Below are positions 1 through 9,390 of a stretch of DNA of 64,000 nt, one piece after another. Source of the stretch: Monosporascus cannonballus (taxonomy: Eukaryota; Ascomycota; Sordariomycetes; Xylariales); contig QJNS01000087.1 of assembly GCA_004154925.1 (NCBI GenBank), positions 62,001 to 126,000 on the forward strand. The letters run 5' to 3'. The notes below the pieces were generated by a model that saw nothing but the letters and a program-made list of their open reading frames with translations, did not search any database and was not told where the DNA came from. The first letter of the stretch is position 1. Every line of letters starts with the position of its first letter. Made by a program: the position numbers and the translations under genes.

Positions 1-2945
1 ATATTAAACTAAAATTTCTATTGTTTTAATTGAGATAAATATAAAGTTTACAATTCATGATACGATTTGCTATAATAAAAATAAGGTTTATAAAGACTAA
101 AGTTTTATAACAGTAAAAGTTTTATAAAAAGAAATATTTTATTATACTACGAATTAAAGCCGGTTATAAAACGCGATTAGAATTATATAAACAAATTACA
201 TAATTTAAATATTTCTTAAGCTTGATATTTATATATATCTAAATAAAATGAATTATATTAATAAAATTATATTTTAATTTTTTCAAATCTAATTCATTTC
301 TAATTATGTTCTCTAAAATATATATGTTTATTAAATTCGTAATATAAATAATTTAGATTAATAAAAATAATTCATTATTTAAAATATTTTTAAGTTTACA
401 AAACCCAGTTAACTTGTTTTATTATTTAAATTCTTAAGATATTTTTATTAACGTACATCGAAATATGTTTAGTTTAATAATTAATTAATCTTTTAGTTAT
501 TATATATCTATTCTTTTTTTTCCATGTTGAAAAACATTTTTCTAAAGAAAAACAATAATATATATCGGTTAAAAATTCAATAAATTATTAAAACTGAAGC
601 GTGTAAATTTATATTAATACAAATATCGTATAAGTATAAATAATAAAATAATTTCGTAATTTTTCTTTATATTAATAATACTTTATATTTTGAATTATTG
701 TTGCAACATAATATTGTATAATTGCAAAATAATAAATATATATATTTATATAGAAATGCAAATAAATATTTTAATGTTTTCAATTTTTGTATTAATTAAG
801 TAATATGTATATTTTGATTTTTTTAAATATATTATTACGGAACTGTATTTTATTAAAGTTTAATAAACATTATTTTTAACGTTTTAATTTATTAAGTAAC
901 AATATAATTATTTATAAAAATCTTGATTTAAAATGGTTTCATTCGATAAATTATTTTTTATTATATTTGTAGGTATAGTTAATAGTAAACTTTGTATTTA
1001 TTCGAATTAAAACAGGACGTTTGTTTTTTTTATTATATTATATTATTACATTTAAACGTTTTAAAAAGAGTTATGTATATTATAATAAAACCTTTTTTTT
1101 GATATAAGCAAAATACATGCTTTATATTAAATATCGTTATAATTATTTAAATATGGTTTTTTGTTTTTTAAAACCTTTTAATCGAAAAAGGAATTATTAA
1201 GATTTAAATAATAAATAATATAAAAACGCGTTTTATAATTTCAAAAGAAATTAATTAATCAAACGTTTGAAAATTTGGCGCTAATTTATTATATTATCGG
1301 GGTTTAAAAAATAAGTTTCTTTTTCATATAAAAGATGTTAAAATAATTGATCGTAGCGCTAAATTTTCAATCGGATTAAAAGGTTAGAAATATTGGTTAT
1401 TTAAAAAAATTGAAATTGTTTAAAAACCGAATTATTAAGTGTTAACACTTTGGTTAGCCTTATGTTACTAACGTAAATTTTCAAGTTATTACGAAATTAA
1501 GTTAATATATTATTTTTTCTTAAAAATATCCTTACTTTTAGTAATAGTCTTAATAGACGTTAAGCGTTTATAAGCTTTTCTGTAAAATTTTAAATATTTC
1601 GAAAATTTAACTACTCTTTTTTGTTTAATAAAGTATTAGGTATATTGATGGTTTTCATATTTATCAAAAACTCTTTATTTTATATATAATTTCAACTCAT
1701 AATCTTTACATTTGTTTTGATTTCGTAATAGCCTTAAAAATATTTTTATTAAATTTTAATAACAAAACTTAAAGATTTAATAAAATTTAACTTCTAATAA
1801 CAATATCTAGTTTCTATTTAAATATTCGTAATTTATTTTATAAATATTAAGTATATTTAATATCGAGGTGTATATTAGGTTTTTAATTTTAAATCTATTG
1901 ATAATACGAGAAGTCTCTTTTAAAATTTAGACTTTTTTAAAGTTACAGAGTTTACTTGTTTTATTATATTCGAAGTGAAACTTTTTTATACAATTTCTTA
2001 ACTTATTTCGCCGTAAAATATATTTAATATTAATTAATTCGTTACATGCGCATTTATACGTATTTAATATATATTCGGAATTTTAATTTAATGGAATTAT
2101 TTTAATCTTATTATGAAAATTAGAACCTTATTATAATTATATATTAAATAACATTTTATTTTAATTATTATAAATATACTTCAAATAATATCGTGAATAC
2201 GTTTTTAATATTTTATCGAATTATTTAGTATGTTGATATATTTATAATTACACAATATATAAGAAATATATATTCAAGTTATTTTATAATATTTAAGTTT
2301 AATAATATTTGAAAATATTTTTATCGAAAACTATTTTAAATAATAATTAATATATATTTAACGTGTTTATAAAAATGATATATATTTTGTATTCGATATT
2401 TATATATTAGATTAATAGTTAAGAGATTTAAAACGTTTTGAAATGTATGTATAATTATGGAAATATTATGGTAATATATATTTATTGGTATGTTTCCGAG
2501 TAAAAAGTATAATAATAAACCTTTTAATAACCAAATATTATATGAATTTTAAAACTAATAATAATTATAATTGCTCGTAAAACCTATATAGTTATTTCAA
2601 TTTTATCGATTTTGACATATTTCAAGTAATTTCTTATAGTAAATTTAAATGAATTAAAAACGTTTTTCATTAGAAAAGCCGTAATGACGAAAATTGTGTT
2701 CGCTAGCTCCTTAAACCTCTCAAACTTAAAGTATATTTTTCCAAAACCAAAAATTTATATATTATTTTTTCCATCGTAAGATTAACGTTTTTTAGCTTTA
2801 AATTTCAATATATTCGTTCCTGTGAAATTCAATATAAAGTATTTTATTTTAAACTTTTAATCTTGAATTTTGTATAGAAATTAAGCTATTATTAAAAAAG
2901 TATTATTTTAAGTTCAACGATTTTATTAAACAAAAGTTTATAACG
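1..2945 (-). mobile_element. RIP-degraded internal region of a minus-strand LTR retrotransposon (runs off left edge)
   Basis: This stretch is extremely AT-rich, with stops in all frames. It lies immediately inside an LTR at 2946-3334 read on the minus strand. The bases just inside that LTR (about 2910-2945) match the bases just inside the 5' LTRs of the other gypsy elements here, for example next to 20542 and after 8484. By position it should be the gag-protease part of a minus-strand element whose remainder lies outside the window. I could not recognise individual protein domains. Assignment as a retroelement is inferred from the LTR junction. Confidence 0.55.
1267..1370. repeat. short inverted repeat (17-nt arms, about 70-nt loop)
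   Basis: The arms at 1267-1283 and 1354-1370 are reverse complements of each other except for one G/A difference. They share the core GCGCTA next to AAATTTTCAA. This could be a remnant of a MITE or a chance hairpin in RIP-modified DNA. No TA duplication or coding sequence is evident. Confidence 0.3.
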
Positions 2946-3334
2946 TATAACGGTTAAACAATTTAATTAATTATAAAACTTATATTATATAGATTTATAT
3001 TAATAAATATAAACATTAATTATGTGTCGTAATATTACAAACATAATCTATGATAAAGTATTACCATAAATTAATATAATTTATATTAGTTAAATCATAA
3101 ATATATTTTCTATTATATTAATTTATTATATATAAATTAAAACTTCGGCTTTTTAACTTATTACTAATAAGTTAATACTCCGGCTTATTAATTTATTACT
3201 AATAAGTTGGTAGTTCGGCTTACTGGCTTACTATCAGTGAGTTGGTAATCTGTTACATAACTTAACCTATTTCATCTTTTTGGTTATTCGTGTTGCGAAC
3301 GTTTCTGGAGGTTGTAGCTTGTCAAAACGTGATA
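2946..3334 (-). repeat. LTR, 5' LTR of a minus-strand gypsy element
   Basis: It matches the minus-strand LTRs at 6941-7326 and 20542-20894 along its length. Shared features include the repeated 'CGGCTTACTGGCTTA' type units flanked by AAGTTGGTAA-like spacers. The inner edge is followed by the same leader sequence as in the other elements, so this is a 5' LTR with its body to the left. It is strongly AT-shifted relative to the other copies. Confidence 0.65.
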
Positions 3335-3818
3335 TATAAGCTTATACAATAAAGGTTTAATAATTAAACGCGATTTTTGTTAAAATCATATTATATAAAT
3401 AAAACTTTGAAATATGCTTTTTTCGTTTAAATATTACGTTTCGTAATATTTTTTTCGGGTTTAAAAAATGGCGTAACTGCCTAAAATTATTCCGAGTTAC
3501 ATTTTTTACATTTATAAAATATTAAATGTTATACGATAAAATCTTTTAATATAAAACGAAAAATATATTAAAATAATTAAAGTACTGTCCAAAATTTATA
3601 TTCCTAAATATAGAATTATCAGGCATATTAAGAAAAAAAGAAAACATAATATATTAAAAATTTACAATTAATTTAATTATAATTATTTTATACAATTATA
3701 ATACCAGACTTATATCTATTTTCGTTAAATGAATCGCGAAATAAAGTTATATCAAATATAGAAAATAATAGTTATCTTATTAATGCTCAAGTTTGAAAAA
3801 TAATAGCTCGGAAATTCT
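3335..3818. other. AT-rich stretch without recognisable gene
   Basis: RIP-like sequence between the minus-strand LTR ending at 3334 and a better preserved 3' retroelement tail starting near 3819. It is probably the decayed interior of the plus-strand element whose 3' LTR is at 4088-4397. No domain is readable. Confidence 0.4.
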
Positions 3819-4022
3819 TTATATATTGTGGAAATACCGGAATAAGGTTGTTGCGGTGCCCTTAGAGCTTGTCAACTCATAGGCACCCCTATTTTGTGAC
3901 AAATTTTTAAAACCGCAACAGAAGCAAGGCATAGTTTCGAAGCCTTCCATTTTAATCAAGTCAGCCAAGGCATAACATTGTTCAGTCTTACGGAAACGAC
4001 GTTTGGAAACACGACCAGACAC
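3819..4022 (-). pseudogene. Cys-rich antisense accessory gene of a gypsy element, 5' fragment
   Basis: The minus strand encodes a basic N-terminus (SGRVSKRR), then an 'ALADLIKMEGFETMPC' stretch and clustered cysteines (C-F-C-C). It begins about 65 bp inside the LTR at 4088-4397 and is antisense to that LTR. The first codon of the open frame is GTG, with no ATG upstream, and homology to the other copies seems to continue in another frame after 'FKNL', so this copy looks broken. Degraded relatives of the same reading frame lie inside the 3' LTRs of the elements near 7.4, 14.2, 45.8 and 56.3 kb. Function is unknown; the Cys spacing suggests zinc binding (inference). This is the best preserved copy in the window, because it has largely escaped RIP. 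Confidence 0.6.
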
Positions 4023-4087
4023 AATAAAAAGAAAAACTTGCCAAAAAAAATAATCTTCGGGACGAAGATTGTGGAAAGGGGAGGTCG

Positions 4088-4397
4088 TGTTACGACCTAG
4101 CAGGCTAAGGGTCTCGGGAACAGTCGTTAAGGGCCGAAACAGGACCCAAGTGGGTCAAGTCACGTAACGACTCGCCAACTCACGGGTAATAAGCCAGTAA
4201 GTCCAGATAGATATATACGCTCGTTGTTCCATAGCCTAAACAACGACAGCTTGCAATACAACTTCGTTACCCAAAGCGCCTTTGGTATTACGAGACGTAA
4301 CTAAGTTATCTCATTGCTCATATTCCCACGATACTCCTGCCAACATAAACCCGTACGACTAAGGTTTAATAGTTGGTTAAACCCCCCAGCCATCACA
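4088..4397 (+). repeat. 3' LTR of a plus-strand gypsy element, little affected by RIP
   Basis: It starts TGTTACGACC and ends in CATCACA. It is preceded directly by a polypurine tract (4073-4084, GGAAAGGGGAGG), which marks it as a 3' LTR in plus orientation. The second half (about 4260-4397) closely matches the ends of the LTRs at 14458-14860 and 18850-19276. Unlike those of its neighbours its base composition is nearly normal, suggesting a younger copy or one below the length needed for RIP. The P450 stop codon lies only about 70 bp downstream, so the P450 transcript probably ends within this LTR. Confidence 0.75.
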
Positions 4398-4469
4398 CAA
4401 AGTTAGAAGCCGACATCTTGAAAGACGAGAGATGCAAACCCAAGGAATCCTGGGATCGATAACACAAAT

Positions 4470-6290
4470 TCACTTCTTCGTCCAAACTAGTGGCACCCGT
4501 TCCGGGTGCAACATCTGTAGAAGCAAAACCTGGGCCGAATCCGTTTCTATCTGCACAAATACACGCTTTCTCGCATCATCTATGCTTTCGTGTTTGCTCG
4601 CAACTGGGTCAACTTTCCAGTCTCGAAACAGTACAGCTAGTGTCGCCACGAATTCCACTTGCGAGAACTTCTTGCCAGGACACGAACGCTCGCCCTCTGA
4701 CCACGGGAAAAATGTCCCACGTTGAGGAGTAACAAGCTCCTCATTATCAAGAGCAAGAAGACTCTCGCTAGAAGGATCACGGGACTTGATCCAGCGGGAG
4801 GGTCGCCAGGTAAGCGGATCTGGACCCCAATATTTCGGGTGAGTATGCATGGCAGCATAACTGGGGATTACCATGGTGTTTGGGGGTATGCCAATTGTTT
4901 TTTCGCTAATCCTAAGTGTCTGCGCTTGGGGACCTGTCCATTTAGCGACGGGGACAGGCGTATAAAGGCGAATAGTTTCCATCAGAGCAGCGAGACAGCG
5001 TTTCAATCGGGGAAAGTCGGCATGATAATCCCATCCGTCTCCTGGGCTGCGTTGACCAAAAACGTAACGGAGCTCCTTGGAAAGCCACTCCTGAACCATG
5101 GGGTTCGCTGCCAGAAACATAACAACGAAAGTTAGGGTGTGCGCCGTAGTGTCATGGCCGGCAAAGTTGAAGACGAACATGTTTCCGTAGATTTCCGTCT
5201 CGGTAAGTCCGCCTGTTGATGTACCGATATGTTCTTTTTCACTTTCTGACGCTTGAATGAGTGCGGTCATGAGATTGCGGTCTCTGGGCGTGTTGTCGTT
5301 GCTGGAGTGTACACTGTCCTTCTCCTCTTCGAAAAGATCTGTCATGTATTTATGGAAGGATATGCATGCCGCATGCACCATTCGTAATTTAGAAGGGAGC
5401 CATGGCTTGGAAAGGAATTTCGTCCCTAAGGCCATGATGAGAACACAGTTGTCTAACACCAACCGGAGTGACTCCTTGTAGCTCGACGCTAAATCAGCTC
5501 CCGATTCTGCTCTTTCTTCATGGCCCTGGTATTTAAACGATTTGCCGAACCCAGCTCGGGACAGCACATGGAGGGAAAGGGTACGTGTATCGTCGGCTGT
5601 GCTTCGAATAACAGTCTTTGAGGACCAGTATTGAATCATATCCCTAGCTTGGGATATTCTCTCAGACCAAACGATTTCGTTGTTTTGTTCGTTAAAACAC
5701 GTGGCCGTCATCTTTCGCTGCTTCTTCCATTGTGGGCCCTCGACCTAGAACAATAGTTAGTGGATGGCTACTTATGATGGCACCAATAAATGCCCAGTCA
5801 GTCATACCGTAGAAAGGTTCGGCCCAAAGATATTGAGCATCTCTTTACAAGGTCAGCTTGGCTGCTTGAACTTAACAATATGTCCAAACGAACCAAAGAG
5901 TTGCAATGGTCGTGGGAAGTCTAATCTGCGACGAAACATGTCCATCAAACTGTCAGGGTTGCAGATGTAGAGCGAATTGCCGCCCGGACTGACATGCATA
6001 TAGACATCCCCCATTTCAAGGTGCGATTTGCATTTGTCGTCGACTTCCCAACCGCGCCAGTTGTATCGGGTTAAATTCCCTCTACCCCATGGCAGCCGCT
6101 TGCTTAGAGATATGACCTTCTTGTCAATGATCATCCAAAATGGATTACCATGACTGATTGGGAGAATGCGTAGAGGAACACCGATCTTCCGGGCAGTTAA
6201 GTAATTTTGAAGAACACATAGCCATGAGTAAACGGTCCACGCAACCACAAGTGATAACAACGACCATAGGGATCCCGCTAGCACAGCCAT
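4470..6290 (-). CDS. cytochrome P450 monooxygenase, three exons
   Basis: Haem-thiolate monooxygenase, inferred to be microsomal; substrate unknown. Exons on the minus strand are 6290-5894, 5842-5808 and 5744-4470, giving 568 residues. Intron 1 (5893-5843) begins GTTCGT and has a CTGAC branch site. Intron 2 (5807-5745) begins GTATGA and has CTAAC before CTAG. The 35-nt middle exon encodes EMLNIFGPNLST, joining the two large exons in frame. Visible motifs are an N-terminal membrane segment (residues about 5-25), WKKQR in the C helix (about 150), AGHDTT in the I helix (about 339-344), ETIR in the K helix (about 400), PSRW, and the haem loop FFPWSEGERSCPGKKF with Cys about 499. The ATG at 6290 is preferred because it gives a normal length with the anchor at the start; an in-frame ATG at 6470 would add 60 proline- and serine-rich residues. 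The gene is undamaged although transposons flank both sides. No partner biosynthetic gene lies nearby. Confidence 0.9.
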
Positions 6291-6935
6291 CACGAGTTGG
6301 GGAGAATGAAAATGGACGCTAACAGTCGGCGTCTCAACTGTGGGAGAGGGAGCAGTCAGGGACCGATCGATGGATTGTGAGCGCTCTGTAGCTGGTGAGT
6401 GCGAGTTGATTCCTGGGAATCGATCTGTGACGGGAAAGAAGGGTGGCGATTTCTCTGGGTTGGATTCCATTGAGATACCTAATACCTGTAAATGGGAAAT
6501 AAGTTGGTTACACTTGCATTTCGAAACTGCATATGTATACCACGGGGCCAACCACGTACGCACGCATAGTCACATAAGACGACCCCCCTACCAACGCCCC
6601 ATCCCCCCAACGCGCCGCCATTTTTCCATACAAAACGGCGAAAATCACTATATTTTTAACATTACTATAAAAATCGAAGAAAAATGGTAAGAATTAGTGG
6701 ATTACGGGGCTATTATAAATTTTAAATGCTTTATACGATAAAATTAATTAGGAAATTTTAATAACTACGTATAAGTCTTTAACAGAACGTTAAACGTAAA
6801 AGTCAGTTTTATTATACATTTTCTCTTTATAAAGAAAAGGTTTATAACTTATTTATTATTAAAGATATAAAAATGGTACTTTATATATAATTACCTATAT
6901 ATATAACTAACACTGACAAGGTAACCTTTTAATAA
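6291..6935. other. P450 upstream region grading into AT-rich DNA
   Basis: 6291-6640 has normal composition and should contain the P450 5' UTR and promoter. A stretch at about 6585-6645 is repeated in inverted orientation at about 21346-21405. From about 6641 the sequence becomes AT-rich up to the target duplication TATCT at 6936-6940. No gene is visible in 6641-6935. Confidence 0.5.
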
Positions 6936-6940
6936 TATCT

Positions 6941-7326
6941 TGTGACGGCTAGGGGGTTTAACCAAATATAAACCTTAGTCGTACGGGTTTATGTTAGCAG
7001 GAGTATCGTAAAAATCTAAACAATAAATATAGTAACGTATTACGTTTAGTAATATCAAAGGTACCTTAAGTAACGAATTATTATTATAAACTAAAGTTAT
7101 CTAAATTATGGAAATAACAAATATATATATTTTGATCCGGTTCGTTAACTTACCACTTGTAAGTTAGTAATCCGGCTTATTGACTTATTACCAGTAAGTT
7201 GGTAATCCGGCTTACTGGCTTACCACAAGTAAATTAGTAATTTATTACGTAACTTGTCCTACCGCGCACCTGTGATTAGGTCGGGATAAACCGTTTCTGG
7301 AAACCGTGGCCCGTTGGTTCATAATA
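6941..7326 (-). repeat. 3' LTR of element 2
   Basis: Reads TGTATTATGAACC... to ...CCGTCACA on the minus strand, after RIP changes. It is flanked on the outside by TATCT (6936-6940) and on the inside by a polypurine tract. It is homologous to 20542-20894 and 2946-3334. Confidence 0.85.
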
Positions 7327-7399
7327 CAATCTCCTTCTTTTACAAATTTTGCCCTTAAGATTTTTTTTCTTTCGATAAGCCTTTTACATTTATTTAATA

Positions 7400-7700
7400 T
7401 ATTTTCCGGTATATCTAAACGTCCTTCCCGTAAATTCGAATAATAACTCATCCTGGTTAATTTAATTAAACTTAAAAGTTTTAACGTAATATTTTATTTT
7501 TTTTATTTCGCTCGACAGCTTAATTACCAAATAATAAACAAGGTTTTTCGTTATAAAAAAATATATTCGTCGGGGTCGTTCGTACGACGAGATAAGAATC
7601 CTTTTTTCCATAATTAATTATTATATCGCAAAGTCGAAAAGATTAAAAAAGAAAAAACCTAACGGCCGAAAAATCTTTATTCGAAGCTTTTACGCGTTTT
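7400..7700 (+). pseudogene. antisense Cys-rich accessory gene of element 2, degraded
   Basis: The plus strand from 7453 reads LVNLIKLKSFN, then FYFFYFARQLNYQIIN and FRYKKIYSSGS. This aligns with the better copy at 3819-4022 (LADLIKMEGFE, then PCFCC) if Cys codons have become Tyr/Phe and Glu/Gly codons have become Lys/Asn/Ser, which is the RIP direction. The strand is opposite to element 2 gag-pol and the position is just inside the 3' LTR, as in the other elements. Function is unknown. The minus-strand open frame at 7245-7451 covers part of the same DNA and the LTR and is taken as a shadow. Confidence 0.5.
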
Positions 7701-8083
7701 TTTCGTATACGTCGTTAACGTTAACATTATTAGTTCCAAGGTGCGAAATTTATTAATTACGCTTTTTAATCTTTAATTAATCTTAATATTATATAATTGG
7801 AATCAAAATCCGTAATCGAGATATAAACTTGAAATAAGGTAAAGGTTATTGATTAAATTGCAGTAAACCAAGAATTTCCTTCTTTGGATATTAAGGATTA
7901 AGATGCCATTATTTCGAATAGTTCCGTCGTTATTGGTAAAAAATTCTGTAATAGGCGTTGGACGCTAATAAAATATTTGTCAGGTTTCTAGATATTTTCG
8001 CAATCCGGATGCTTTTTTTACTTGATTAAATACTAGGTAAGTCTGTTTTATTTTCGCGTATCGAAGATTTCTTTTACCTTATA

Positions 8084-8484
8084 TGTTACGACCCAACGGG
8101 CTCCGGCCTTAAGAAACGGTTAAACAAAGATCATACGAACCACTCCTCGGATTACGTAACGGTAATCACCGCCAAGCCAGTAATCATCGGTAATCAAAGA
8201 TAATCCCGGGTAATCATAATCACCACCGGATACATAATCAAAAATAATCAAGCCATAAAAAATATATATATACGGTTATTATTCCTATGATTTAAATAAT
8301 AATAATTTATAATACTTATCAATATTAATCGTTTGTAATATAATAATTTGTTATTTAAAATACCCTTAATATTACGAAACGTAATACGTTATTATATCCA
8401 TTATTTAAATTCTCATAATACTTTTACTAACATAAATCCGCACGATTAAAATTTAATAATTAATTAAACCACTTGACCGTTATA
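8084..8484 (+). repeat. 5' LTR of element 1
   Basis: Starts TGTTACGACC and ends ...GTTATA (originally ...CACA by comparison with 14860). It is more AT-shifted in its second half than the 3' LTR. The outer flank TTATA at 8079-8083 is the target duplication. Confidence 0.88.
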
Positions 8485-8628
8485 CGTTACAAACTTTTAT
8501 TTAATAATACCGTTAAATTCTGAACAATATTCAATATTATCAAAATGTTAACTAGCATTTAAAAAACCTTTATTTAGCAGTTTTAAGCTCGAATTCGGGA
8601 ACTACAAAAAATTTAACAAATTAGGGTT

Positions 8629-9390
8629 ATGTTACTTGCCCAAATTTCTTTCGCCCGTATAAAACTTAGGAAACCGGAACCCTATAATAAAAAAAGCAAC
8701 TTTCAAACTTTCTTAACCCAAGCGCAAATTTACCTTCGTTTCCTAAATCTTAACGACCCGGCGGATAAAGTCCTAATAATAAAAACATATCTAACGAAAA
8801 ATACGGTTAACTAATTTAAACCTATTATGAAAAATTTCCTGGAAATAAGAAAATCGGATAAAAACACTTTATTAATAAAATCTTTTTATTTTACATTAAT
8901 TTCGAAAATAAAGCACGCGATAATTTCGGCAATCTAGATAAAAAACGTTTTACGGCTTAATAACTTTTATAATTTCGATAAAAAAAATTTAGGTTCAAAT
9001 ACGTTATAACTTTTAAAAGTTTTATAATTAAGGCCGGATAAAAAAAATAATAAAACCGATACCTTTATTAATATATTTTATAAAAAAATAAAAAATAATA
9101 TAAAAAATAAGATTATTCAGATCGAATAACTAATTGCCTTAGACCGATATATTACAAAAATAATGAAAATCGATAATCGACAATTTGAAAAACGATAAAA
9201 AAAAGGATAATATGCTTTATAATCGGGGAATAACAGGTCCAACTAGGGGAAAAAACGAAACGCGTCTCTTACTTTTAATAAAACGGCTCCAGGACTTATA
9301 GAACTCGGCGTTACTCACAAACAAAACTGAAGCTAAATTAAATATTTCAATTATGGCAAAATAGAATACAAGGCCTACAAATACAAAAAT
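8629..9390 (+). pseudogene. gag of element 1, degraded
   Basis: An open segment at 8629-8814 gives a typical gag-like start. Farther on, 9340-9387 reads KYFNYGKIEYKAYKYK, a retroviral CCHC zinc knuckle (C-x2-C-x4-H-x4-C) in which all three Cys and the His have become Tyr. This is exactly what TGC/TGT to TAC/TAT and CAC to TAC changes give. In the living element Gag would package RNA into virus-like particles. Intervening stops make this copy dead. Confidence 0.7.

Noticed and set aside
7245..7451. minus-strand open frame with scattered Cys, considered as a sense accessory gene of element 2
   Set aside because: It overlaps the LTR, and the plus strand of the neighbouring DNA aligns much better with the antisense Cys-rich gene family.
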